DNA of 64,000 nt. Source: Pseudomonas sp. R28(2017) (GTDB lineage: Bacteria; Pseudomonadota; Gammaproteobacteria; Pseudomonadales; Pseudomonadaceae). Position numbers and translations under genes: made by a program. This document shows positions 27,061-36,242 of the stretch, one piece after another (position 1 is the stretch's first letter; the number at the start of each line of letters is the position of its first letter). The notes below the pieces were generated by a model. The model did no database searches. It was not told the DNA's origin and saw nothing but the letters and a program-made list of their open reading frames with translations. Location of the stretch: NCBI RefSeq assembly GCF_002112505.1, contig NZ_NEHW01000005.1, forward strand, positions 1 to 64,000, read 5' to 3'.

Positions 27061-27089
27061 AATTTACGCAGGTGCCGAAGCTAAGTCAA
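27061..27089 (-). promoter_or_regulatory. Sigma-70 promoter of the tRNA-Val/Asp operon
   Basis: On the minus strand TTGACT (27089-27084), 17 bases, TAAATT (27066-27061), followed by a G/C-rich discriminator (TCGCGGCC) that is typical of stringently controlled stable RNA promoters. An A/T-rich run lies directly upstream of the -35. Confidence 0.85.
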
Positions 27090-27112
27090 TAGCCCCGTTG
27101 AATTTTTTTCAA

Positions 27113-27150
27113 AAAAGGCAAAAAAGCAAAAGGGACCTTTCGGTCCCCTT
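27113..27150 (-). terminator. Terminator after the SDR gene
   Basis: On the minus strand a stem AAGGGGACC / GGTCCCTT with a GAAA loop, then TTTTGCTTTTTT. It closes the purF-metZ-SDR run just before the tRNA promoter. Confidence 0.8.
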
Positions 27151-27167
27151 CGCGTGTGACTGCCTGC

Positions 27168-27938
27168 TCAGGTGTAGATCATCTTGCGGGTCATGCCGCC
27201 GTCGACCACGAACTCCTGGCCAGTGACGAACCCGGCCTGGCGCGACAGCAACCAGGCGACCATGGCCGCCACATCCTCCACGGTGCCTACCCTGCCCGTC
27301 GGATGCTGGGCGTGGTCGGCATCGGTCAATGGCTCGGCACGCCGCTGGGACGGGTCACGGGCATCGATCCAGCCCGGGCTCACCGCATTGACGCGGATCT
27401 CCGGGCCCAGGCTCATGGCCAGGGCATGGGTCAGGGCCACCAGGCCACCCTTGCTCGCCGCGTAGGCCTCGGTGTCCGGCTCGGATTGCCGGGCACGGGT
27501 CGAGGTCAGGTTGACGATCGCGCCATTGTGCGCACGCAGGTACGGCGCACAATGCTTGGCCAGCAACATCGGGCCATTGAGGTTGACCGCCAGCACCCGG
27601 TTCCATTGTGCCAGGCTCAGGCTTTCGAGGGTCTGGTTGTGCGGGTTGGCGATCGCCGCGTTGCACACCAGCGCATCCAGGCGCCCGAACTGGCCGAGCA
27701 CTTCGGATACCCCGGCGCTGACCTGGGCCTCGTCGGCCACATCCATGGTGATGAACCAGGCGTTTTCGCCCAGGGCCTTGGCCACCTTGGCACCGCGTTG
27801 GCGGTCGAGGTCGCTGAGCACTACCTGCCAACCTTCGCAGATCAGCCAGGCGGCAATGCCCAGGCCGATGCCGCGGGCGGCACCGGTCACCAGGGCAACC
27901 CGGCCGTTATGGCCTGGCGCACCGCCACGGATTTCCAT
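27168..27938 (-). CDS. SDR-family NAD(P)-dependent oxidoreductase
   Basis: About 256 aa classical short-chain dehydrogenase. The cofactor motif [10 protein letters not shown] lies near residues 17-26, NAA near 92, the active-site Ser in VNLTSTRAR near 140, and Tyr-Lys in EAYAASKGG near 155. The C-terminal [25 protein letters not shown] segment is typical. The substrate cannot be assigned. The ATG overlaps the metZ stop (TGATG), so it is coupled to metZ; the conserved pairing hints at sulfur or amino-acid metabolism, but this is inference. Confidence 0.9.
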   Translation of the reverse strand: MEIRGGAPGHNGRVALVTGAARGIGLGIAAWLICEGWQVVLSDLDRQRGAKVAKALGENAWFITMDVADEAQVSAGVSEVLGQFGRLDALVCNAAIANPHNQTLESLSLAQWNRVLAVNLNGPMLLAKHCAPYLRAHNGAIVNLTSTRARQSEPDTEAYAASKGGLVALTHALAMSLGPEIRVNAVSPGWIDARDPSQRRAEPLTDADHAQHPTGRVGTVEDVAAMVAWLLSRQAGFVTGQEFVVDGGMTRKMIYT

Positions 27939-29149
27939 CACAGCACCGCCAGCCCACGGGCGAGGTCCGCCTGCAGGTCAGCCACGTCTTCCAGGCCCAC
28001 GGCAACCCGGATCAGGCTGTCGCGAATGCCCGCCGCTTCACGCTCCTGCGGCGTCAGGCGGCCGTGGGAGGTGGTGGCCGGGTGGGCGATGGTGGTCTTG
28101 CTGTCGCCCAGGTTGGTGGTGATCGAAATCACCCGGGTCGCATCGATGAAGCGCCAGGCGCCTTCCTTGCCACCCTTGACCTCGAAGCTCACCACCGCGC
28201 CGAAGCCGCTCATCTGGCGCTTGGCCAGTTCGTGCTGCGGGTGGCTTGGCAGGCCAGCGTAATGCACCTTCTCCACGCCGTCCTGCTGCTCCAGCCATTC
28301 GGCCAGGCGCTGGGCGCTCTCGCAGTGCGCACGCATGCGCAGCTTGAGGGTTTCCAGGCCCTTGGTGAAGATCCAGGCGTTGAACGGGCTGAGGGTCGGC
28401 CCCGCAGTGCGCAGGAAGCCCACCACTTCTTTCATCTGCTCGGCACGGCCGGCGACCACACCACCCATGCAACGGCCCTGGCCGTCGATGAACTTGGTGG
28501 CCGAGTGGAAGACGATGTCGGCGCCCAGCTTCAACGGCTGCTGCAAGGCCGGGGTGCTGAAGCAGTTGTCCACCACCAGCATGGCGCCACGGGCGTGGGC
28601 AATTTCGGCCAACGCAGTGACGTCGACCAGTTCGGCCAGCGGGTTGGAGGGCGACTCGACGATCAGCAGCTTGGTGTTGTCCTTGATGGCCTTTTCCCAA
28701 CCCGTGAGGTCGACCAGTGGCACGTAGTCCACCTGCACACCGAAGCGCTTGAAGTACTTCTCGAACAGGCTGATGGTCGAGCCGAACACGCTCTGCGACA
28801 CCAGCACGTGGTCGCCGGCGCTGCACAGCGACATGACCACGGCAAGGATCGCCGCCATGCCGGTGGAGGTGCCCACGGCCTGCTCGGCACCTTCCATGGC
28901 CGCCAGGCGCTCTTCGAACGCACGCACGGACGGGTTGGTATAGCGCGAGTAGACGTTGCCCGGCGTTTCGCCGGCAAAACGCGCAGCGGCATCGGCCGCC
29001 GTGCGGAACACATAGCTGGAGGTCAGGAACAGCGCTTCGCTGTGCTCGGCCTCCGGTGTACGGTTTTGACCGGCGCGCACCGCCAGGGTGTCGAAACCGA
29101 CACCCTCGAGGTCACTGTCCAGTCGCCCGGCATCCCATTGATCCGTCAT
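27938..29149 (-). CDS. metZ: O-succinylhomoserine sulfhydrylase
   Basis: 403 aa PLP enzyme of the Cys/Met metabolism family that makes homocysteine directly from O-succinylhomoserine and sulfide, the main route in Pseudomonas. The PLP lysine is in [13 protein letters not shown] (near residue 210). [21 protein letters not shown]-type residues near 70 and the C-terminal [13 protein letters not shown] complete the family. It lies 15 bases after purF on the same strand and overlaps the SDR gene. Sulfhydrylase rather than cystathionine synthase is inferred from the metZ position next to purF and overall similarity. Confidence 0.93.
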   Translation of the reverse strand: MTDQWDAGRLDSDLEGVGFDTLAVRAGQNRTPEAEHSEALFLTSSYVFRTAADAAARFAGETPGNVYSRYTNPSVRAFEERLAAMEGAEQAVGTSTGMAAILAVVMSLCSAGDHVLVSQSVFGSTISLFEKYFKRFGVQVDYVPLVDLTGWEKAIKDNTKLLIVESPSNPLAELVDVTALAEIAHARGAMLVVDNCFSTPALQQPLKLGADIVFHSATKFIDGQGRCMGGVVAGRAEQMKEVVGFLRTAGPTLSPFNAWIFTKGLETLKLRMRAHCESAQRLAEWLEQQDGVEKVHYAGLPSHPQHELAKRQMSGFGAVVSFEVKGGKEGAWRFIDATRVISITTNLGDSKTTIAHPATTSHGRLTPQEREAAGIRDSLIRVAVGLEDVADLQADLARGLAVL

Positions 29150-29164
29150 GCCGTCGCTCCCAAA

Positions 29165-30670
29165 TCAGTTGTTGTAGAGGTCGATGATCGCACTGACCGC
29201 CTGGTTCTTGACCTTGGCCAGGTCGTTACGGGCCTGTTCGATGCGGTCAAGGTAGGCTTCGTCGATGTCGCCGGTGACGTATTCACCGTTGAACACTGCG
29301 CAATCGAAGTGATCGATCTTGATCTTGCCGCCACCGACCGAGTCGATCAGGTCGGGCAGGTCCTGGTAGACCAGCCAGTCGGCGCCGATCAACTCGGCCA
29401 CCTGTTCGGTGGTACGGTTGTGGGCGATCAGCTCGTGAACACTCGGCATGTCGATGCCGTAGACGTTGGGGTAGCGCACCGCAGGGGCTGCGGAGCAGAA
29501 GTAGACGTTCTTGGCACCGGCTTCGCGGGCCATCTGGATGATCTGCTTGCAGGTGGTGCCGCGCACGATCGAGTCATCGACCAGCATCACGTTCTTGCCG
29601 CGGAACTCCAGTTCGATGGCGTTGAGCTTCTGGCGCACCGATTTCTTCCGTGCAGCCTGGCCAGGCATGATGAAGGTACGGCCGATGTAACGGTTCTTGA
29701 CGAAGCCTTCGCGGAACTTAACGCCCAGGCGGTTGGCCAGCTCCAGCGCGGCGGTGCGGCTGGTGTCCGGGATCGGGATGACCACGTCGATATCGTGTTC
29801 CGGGCGCTCGCGCATGATCTTGTCGGCGAGTTTTTCACCCATGCGCAGGCGGGCCTTGTACACCGAGATACCGTCGATGATTGAGTCCGGGCGGGCCAGG
29901 TAGACGTGCTCGAAGATGCACGGCTGCAGCTTCGGCGCTTCGGCGCACTGCTTGGTGAAGAGCTGGCCTTCTTCGGTGATGTACACCGCTTCGCCCGGGG
30001 CCAGGTCGCGGATCAGGGTGAAGCCGAGCACGTCGAGGGCGACGCTTTCCGAGGCGATCATGTATTCCACGCCTTCGTCGGTGTGGCGCTGGCCGAACAC
30101 CACCGGGCGGATGCCGTTCGGGTCACGGAAGCCGACGATGCCGTAGCCGGTGATCATCGCGACCACTGCGTAGCCACCGACGCAACGGCTGTGCACGTGG
30201 GAAACCGCGGCGAACACGTCTTCTTCGGTCGGCTGCAGCTTGCCACGCACGGCCAGCTCGTGGGCGAACACGTTCAGCAGCACTTCCGAGTCGGAATTGG
30301 TGTTGACGTGGCGCAGGTCGGACTCGTAGATCTCCTTGGCCAGCTGCTCGACGTTGGTCAGGTTGCCGTTGTGCGCCAGGGTGATGCCGTACGGCGAGTT
30401 GACGTAGAACGGCTGGGCTTCGGCCGAGGTCGAGCTGCCCGCAGTCGGGTAGCGCACGTGGCCGATGCCGATGCTGCCGACCAAGCGCTGCATGTGGCGC
30501 TGCTGGAAGACATCACGCACCAGGCCATTATCCTTGCGCAGGAACAACCGGCCGTCGTGGCTGGTCACGATACCGGCAGCGTCCTGGCCGCGGTGCTGGA
30601 GGACCGTAAGCGCGTCATACAGCGCCTGATTGACGTTCGACTTACCGACGATACCGACGATGCCACACAT
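29165..30670 (-). CDS. purF: Amidophosphoribosyltransferase
   Basis: 501 aa; first step of purine biosynthesis, transferring the glutamine amide nitrogen to PRPP. The N-terminal nucleophile Cys is residue 2 (MCGIVGIVG), exposed after Met removal. The glutaminase domain has [11 protein letters not shown] and NGNLTN; the PRTase domain has the PRPP motif [13 protein letters not shown] near residue 365. The start at 30670 is fixed by this Cys; in-frame codons before it are not used. It lies 42 bases after cvpA, as in many gamma-proteobacteria. Confidence 0.97.
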   Translation of the reverse strand: MCGIVGIVGKSNVNQALYDALTVLQHRGQDAAGIVTSHDGRLFLRKDNGLVRDVFQQRHMQRLVGSIGIGHVRYPTAGSSTSAEAQPFYVNSPYGITLAHNGNLTNVEQLAKEIYESDLRHVNTNSDSEVLLNVFAHELAVRGKLQPTEEDVFAAVSHVHSRCVGGYAVVAMITGYGIVGFRDPNGIRPVVFGQRHTDEGVEYMIASESVALDVLGFTLIRDLAPGEAVYITEEGQLFTKQCAEAPKLQPCIFEHVYLARPDSIIDGISVYKARLRMGEKLADKIMRERPEHDIDVVIPIPDTSRTAALELANRLGVKFREGFVKNRYIGRTFIMPGQAARKKSVRQKLNAIELEFRGKNVMLVDDSIVRGTTCKQIIQMAREAGAKNVYFCSAAPAVRYPNVYGIDMPSVHELIAHNRTTEQVAELIGADWLVYQDLPDLIDSVGGGKIKIDHFDCAVFNGEYVTGDIDEAYLDRIEQARNDLAKVKNQAVSAIIDLYNN

Positions 30671-30712
30671 GCGACGCAACCCCTACTTTGATGAAACTAG
30701 AACGAACAGCGC

Positions 30713-31270
30713 TCAGGGCTTTGCCGGCCCGAGCAACTGCTCCTTGAATGGAAGATCAGCCGGAGCGCTGATCACCCCACTGGATGTCCACTGACCGGTG
30801 AAACCCAGGATCAGGTTTTTCGACCAGTCAGCGACCATTAGAAACTGTGGTATCAGGCGTGATTCCTGCCACCAGGTGTCTTGCTGCACCGGCCCCAGGC
30901 TGAGCAGCCCGACGGCCACCACCACCAGCAAGGCCCCACGCGCGGCGCCAAAGGCCATGCCGAGGAAACGATCGGTACCGGACAACCCGGTCACGCGGAT
31001 CAGCTCGCCGATGAGGAAGTTGAGCATGGCCCCCACCAGCAGGGTGGCGACGAAAAGAATCGCGCAGCCGGCGATGGTGCGCATCGACGGCGTCTGGATA
31101 TAGCTTTCAAGGTACACCGAAAGCGACCCACCGAACATCCAGGCGACCGCCCCTGCAACGATCCAGATGAGCAGGGACAAGGCTTCCTTGACGAAGCCGC
31201 GCTTGAGACTGATCAGTGTGGAGACGGCGATGATCGCGATGATCGCCCAATCAACCAGGGTAAAGGCCAC
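30713..31270 (-). CDS. cvpA: CvpA family membrane protein
   Basis: 185 aa with four hydrophobic segments (near 5-22, 28-47, 66-88 and 103-122), starting at GTG 31270 and reading VDWAIIAIIAVSTLISLKRG, the CvpA signature. Known in E. coli for colicin V export and linked to envelope stress; its molecular role is unclear. It comes after dedD and before purF on the minus strand, the classic dedD-cvpA-purF order. Confidence 0.93.
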   Translation of the reverse strand: MAFTLVDWAIIAIIAVSTLISLKRGFVKEALSLLIWIVAGAVAWMFGGSLSVYLESYIQTPSMRTIAGCAILFVATLLVGAMLNFLIGELIRVTGLSGTDRFLGMAFGAARGALLVVVAVGLLSLGPVQQDTWWQESRLIPQFLMVADWSKNLILGFTGQWTSSGVISAPADLPFKEQLLGPAKP

Positions 31271-31429
31271 GGTGCTGCCTGCAGACGTTTGAGGCGGCGC
31301 ATTTTACCAGAGCACGGGGCCGGGGGTAAGCGGAATGTCAGCAGATTCGCAGCACCGCTTTCGCGGCCAAAGCCCACAGGCACGGGCCTTTCATGGACCC
31401 CGAGGTCAAGAAAAGCCCAAAGCCCTGCC

Positions 31430-32092
31430 TCAGCCGCGCTCCGGCTGGAAGCGCACCACGAAGCCGTTGAGTTTCTGCTGGCGGTTGATCACTTCGCGCA
31501 GCTTGTCAGCTTCGGCTCGCTCGATCAGCGGCCCCACATATACCCGGTTCATGCCACCGGCCGAGCGGATATACGCGTTGTAGCCCTGGCTGCGCAGGGT
31601 TTTCTGCAGGTTTTCGGCGCCGGCCCGGCTGGACAGGCTGGCCAGCTGGATCGACCAGCTTACCGGCAAGCCATTGGCGTCGATCTTCGATGGCGCAGTC
31701 GCAGTCGTCACCGGTGCTGTTGCCTTGGCAGCGGGTGCGGGGGCGGGTGCTGGCGTTGGTACAGGCGTCTGCGGCTTGGGCTGGGGCTGAGGCTGGGCCT
31801 GCGGCGACGGCGTGATCGGCTGGCTCGGCGCCCTCACCGGTGCCGTCGATTCGTTGACCACCACCGGCGGCTGCTCGGGCTGCTCCGGCAGCGGCTGCGG
31901 CTCAGGGACTGCCACCTGCTCCACCTTGACCTCCGGCAGGCTCGGCATGGCCGGCGCCTGCGGGGCGTCGACACGCACCTGGCGCATTTCGTCCTGGCGG
32001 GTGAACAGCATCGGCAGGAAGATCACCGCCAGCGCCACCAGCACCAACGCACCCACCATGCGCTGCTTCATCCCTTTGTCCAGCACTGCCAT
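31430..32092 (-). CDS. dedD: SPOR-domain cell-division protein DedD
   Basis: 220 aa. A short cytoplasmic N-terminus and one membrane helix (GALVLVALAVIFLPMLF, residues 14-30) lead to a Pro/Gln/Ala-rich periplasmic linker (about 45-140). A C-terminal SPOR domain follows (WSIQLASLSSRAGAENLQKTL ... VYVGPLIERAEADKLRE). SPOR domains bind denuded peptidoglycan at the septum. It starts four bases after the folC stop. A decayed REP-like half site lies in the gap towards cvpA (near 31360-31383). Confidence 0.9.
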   Translation of the reverse strand: MAVLDKGMKQRMVGALVLVALAVIFLPMLFTRQDEMRQVRVDAPQAPAMPSLPEVKVEQVAVPEPQPLPEQPEQPPVVVNESTAPVRAPSQPITPSPQAQPQPQPKPQTPVPTPAPAPAPAAKATAPVTTATAPSKIDANGLPVSWSIQLASLSSRAGAENLQKTLRSQGYNAYIRSAGGMNRVYVGPLIERAEADKLREVINRQQKLNGFVVRFQPERG

Positions 32093-32096
32093 CTAG

Positions 32097-33382
32097 TCAC
32101 CCCTCCAGGGCCTGCCGCTCCAGCCATTCCAGGGCCTCGGCGACACAGAAAAACGAACCGAACAGCAGAATCTGATCATCCGCCGTTGCCTGCGCACATT
32201 GCCCTTCAAGGGCGGCGTCGACGCTGGCGTAAGACTTCACCGCTGCGCCGTGGTTCGTCAAGGCAACGGCCAGTTCGGCAGCCGGACGGCTGCGTGGCGT
32301 GTGAAGAGGCGCTACCGCCCAGTCGTCGACCAGACCCTGCAGCGGCGCGATGACGCCCTGCAGGTCCTTGTCGGCAAGCAGGCCGAACACCGCCAGGCGA
32401 CGACCTTTCAGCGGACGAGCGGCCAGGCGCCGAGCCAGATACTCCGCCGCATGCGGGTTGTGCCCGACATCCAGCAGCAGTTCCACAGCCCTGCCTTGCC
32501 AGGTCAGCTGGCGACGATCGAGGCGACCGGTGATGCGAGTATCGAGCAAGGCCTGGCGGATCTGCCCGGCATCCCACGGCAAGCCCATCAGCAGGTACGC
32601 CTGCAGGGCCAGGGTGGCGTTCTCCATGGGCAGGTCGAGCAGCGGCAGGCCAGGCAACGCGACGGGCTTGCCGTCTGCCGTGACCCCGCGCCAGTCCCAG
32701 CCACCTGCGCGGGTTGCCAGGTCGAAGTCACGGCCGCGCAGGAACAATGGCGCTGTCAGTTCGGCGGCCTTGTCCAGCAACGGCTGTGGTGGATCCAGGT
32801 CACCGCACAGCGCCGGCTTGCCCTGACGGAAGATGCCGGCCTTCTCGAAGGCCACCAGTTCCCGGGTATCGCCCAGGTAGTCGACATGATCGACGCCGAT
32901 GCTGGTCACCAGCGCCAGGTCGGCATCCACCACGTTCACGGTGTCCAGGCGGCCACCGAGCCCCACTTCGAGCACCACGGCATCCAGCTGCGACTGGTAG
33001 AACAACCAGAACGCCGCCAGCGTGCCCATTTCGAAGTAGGTCAGGGAAATGTCGCCCCGCGCCGCCTCGACGGCGGCAAAGGCTTCGCACAGGCGCTCAT
33101 CGCTGGCTTCCTGGCCATCGATCAGTACCCGTTCGTTGTAGCGCAGCAGGTGTGGCGAGCTGTACACGCCCACCTTCAGCCCCTGGGCGCGCAGCAGCGA
33201 GGCCACGAAGGCGCAGGTCGAGCCCTTGCCGTTGGTGCCCGTCACCGTGACCACGCGTGGCGCCAACTTGCCCAGCGCCAGCCGGGCAAGCACCTTCTGC
33301 GACCGTTCCAGGCCCATGTCGATGGCCGAAGGGTGCAACTGCTCGAGGTAGGCGAGCCACTCGCCCAGGGATCGTTGTTTCA

Positions 33383-33383
<1 letters not shown>
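32097..33383 (-). CDS. folC: Bifunctional dihydrofolate / folylpolyglutamate synthase
   Basis: About 428 aa Mur-ligase-type enzyme that adds glutamate to dihydropteroate and folates. The ATP-binding loop VTGTNGKGSTCAF is near residues 45-57, LEVGLGGRLDTVN near 125, and SIGVDHVDYLGDT near 145. The C-terminal domain has LLDVGHNPHAAEYL. The start ATG overlaps the accD stop (TGATG), so accD and folC are coupled; dedD follows closely. Confidence 0.95.
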
Positions 33384-34276
<893 letters not shown>

Positions 34277-34416
34277 GCTTTCTTTCTCCAGTATTGGCGG
34301 ACGGGGACCGGACTGGCCGGCCATGCCCTGCCCTTGAGCTCAAATTCTTCTATGAAACGATGACGGCCCGGCCACAGGGGCTGCCTGCGTACCGCGCCGT
34401 CTTCAATCTGTCGTTT

Positions 34417-34439
34417 GGCCAAGCGGCATGCCGCTGGCC
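34417..34439. repeat. Imperfect 23 bp palindrome between trpF and accD
   Basis: A perfect core AGCGGCATGCCGCT is extended by GGCC arms with a single bulged A. It lies 60 bases past the trpF stop and 140 bases before accD. It has no T-run, so it may be an operator or mRNA structure. The rest of this 222-base gap shows nothing I can name. Confidence 0.4.
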
Positions 34440-34498
34440 GCCCCGCAGGGCTGCGAAACCTATGGACGATGGCGCGCCGCCAGCCGTCACATCTGCTG

Positions 34499-35119
34499 TC
34501 ACGCCTGTTTTACCGCACGCATGAAGGCGTCGATTTTTGCCGCATCCTTGATGCCCTTGGCCTGCTCCACGCCACCACTGACATCCACCGCATACGGCCG
34601 CACCTGGGCGATCGCCTGGCCGACGTTGGCGGCCGACAACCCGCCCGCGAGGATGATCGGCTTGCTCAGCCGCGCCGGCACCAGCGACCAGTCGAAGGCC
34701 TCACCGGTACCGCCAGGCACACCGGCCACGTAGGTGTCGAGGAGAATGCCGCGGGCGCCGGCATAGTGCCGGCAGGCCGCTTCCAGGTCATCGCCCGGAC
34801 GCACCCGCAGGGCCTTGATCCAGGGGCGGTGATAGCCTTCGCAATCGGCCGGGGTTTCGTCGCCGTGGAACTGTAGCAGGTCCAGCGGCACCACCTCGAG
34901 AATCTCGTTCAGCTCGCAACGCGAGGCGTTGACGAACAGCCCGACCGTGGTCACGAACGGTGGCAGTTCGGCAATGATCGCCCGTGCCTGGCGCACGTCC
35001 ACCGCACGCGGGCTTTTGGCATAGAAGACGAAACCGATGGCATCGGCCCCCGCCTCGGCGGCGGCCAACGCGTCTTCGATGCGGGTGATCCCGCAGATCT
35101 TGCTGCGAACGTTGCTCAT
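34499..35119 (-). CDS. trpF: Phosphoribosylanthranilate isomerase
   Basis: 206 aa TIM-barrel enzyme of tryptophan synthesis. The catalytic Cys lies in [12 protein letters not shown] (residues 6-17) and the general acid Asp in [19 protein letters not shown] (near 125-143). The phosphate-binding end [15 protein letters not shown] and VDVSGGVE follow. The start at 35119 gives the usual length; the 15 residues before it are not family-like. It comes after truA on the minus strand. Confidence 0.96.
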   Translation of the reverse strand: MSNVRSKICGITRIEDALAAAEAGADAIGFVFYAKSPRAVDVRQARAIIAELPPFVTTVGLFVNASRCELNEILEVVPLDLLQFHGDETPADCEGYHRPWIKALRVRPGDDLEAACRHYAGARGILLDTYVAGVPGGTGEAFDWSLVPARLSKPIILAGGLSAANVGQAIAQVRPYAVDVSGGVEQAKGIKDAAKIDAFMRAVKQA

Positions 35120-35179
35120 GGACAGCAAACCTTGAGTGAGTGGTGAAAGGCCCGATGGTAGCAAATGACTTCTGACGCG

Positions 35180-36034
35180 TCAGTCGGCCAGCGCCTCGTA
35201 ACCGGTCAAAAAGTGTGGGCCGATGTAACGCTGCGGCAGCTGGAACTCGTCCGGGTACTCCACCTGCACCAGGTACAAGCCATAAGGATGCGCGGTCACC
35301 CCGCCTTCGCGACGGTTGCGCCCCTCCAGCACTTCACGGGCCCACTCGACCGGGCGCTCGCCGGCACCGATGGTCATCAGCACCCCGGCGATATTGCGCA
35401 CCATGTGGTGCAGGAAGGCGGTAGCGCGCACGTCCAGCACGATCATCTGGCCGTGGCGGGTCACGCGCAGATGGTGGATGTGCTTGATCGGCGACTTGGC
35501 CTGGCACTGGCTGGCGCGGAAGGCACTGAAGTCATGGGTGCCGAGCAGGTATTGGGCGGCCTGGGCCATGCGCTCGACATCCAGCGGGCGGTGGTTCCAG
35601 GTCACTTCCTCGGCCATGTGCGCGGGGCGGATCGGGTCGTTGTAGATCACGTAGCGATAGCGCCGGGCACAGGCCTTGAAGCGCGCATGGAAGTCGGCCG
35701 GCATCGGCCGTGACCAGACCACACTGATGTCGTGGGGCAGGTTGAAATTGGTGCCCAGGGTCCAGGCGCGCTCGTCACGCACGGCGCGGGTGTCGAAATG
35801 CACGATCTGCCCGCAGCCGTGCACGCCGGCATCGGTACGCCCGGCGCAGATGACGCTGATCGGCTCGTCGGCCACCTTCGACAGCGCCTGCTCGAGGGCC
35901 TGCTGGACGCTGGGCACGCCGCTGGCCTGGCGCTGCCAGCCGCGGTAGCGCGAGCCTTTGTATTCCACACCCAGGGCAATGCGGGTGAAGCCTTCGGCGG
36001 CCGATTCGGTGGCGGCGGTATCGATGATGTCCAA
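35180..36034 (-). CDS. truA: tRNA pseudouridine(38-40) synthase
   Basis: About 284 aa enzyme that converts uridines 38-40 of tRNA anticodon arms to pseudouridine. The catalytic Asp lies in CAGRTDAGVHGCGQ (near residue 70), after VEYKGSRYRGWQRQ. The C-terminal half has FHHMVRNIAGVL and GLYLVQVEYP. No ATG fits the family N-terminus; I use TTG at 36034 (LDIIDTAATES), because the frame further upstream runs into a REP pair. The exact start is uncertain. Confidence 0.92.
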   Translation of the reverse strand: MDIIDTAATESAAEGFTRIALGVEYKGSRYRGWQRQASGVPSVQQALEQALSKVADEPISVICAGRTDAGVHGCGQIVHFDTRAVRDERAWTLGTNFNLPHDISVVWSRPMPADFHARFKACARRYRYVIYNDPIRPAHMAEEVTWNHRPLDVERMAQAAQYLLGTHDFSAFRASQCQAKSPIKHIHHLRVTRHGQMIVLDVRATAFLHHMVRNIAGVLMTIGAGERPVEWAREVLEGRNRREGGVTAHPYGLYLVQVEYPDEFQLPQRYIGPHFLTGYEALAD

Positions 36035-36085
36035 GAGCGTGAAACCTGTGGGTGGTACGAAATGGCGGGGATTATAACGATAACG

Positions 36086-36175
36086 GCTGTGGCAGCGGGC
36101 TTGCCCGCGAAGCAGGCACCTCGCTGGACGGCACGGGCTTCGCCCGTGTTCGCGGGCAAGCCCGCTCCCACAAGG
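36086..36175. repeat. REP pair (inverted) upstream of truA
   Basis: Facing REP copies with an inner hairpin (ACGGGCTTCGCCCGT). It lies between fimV and truA, which argues for a separate truA promoter or a processing point in this transcript. Confidence 0.88.
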
Positions 36176-36242
36176 GCCGTGCAAGCTTTCAAGTGTTGAG
36201 CATGACTGCTGCTCCCACAAGGACCGACTTCAGCTGCAGCTT

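Noticed and set aside
31340-31385. REP-like half site between dedD and cvpA
   Set aside because: Only part of the core remains (CGCGGCCAAAGCCCACAGGC) and there is no partner; too decayed to call as a repeat feature.
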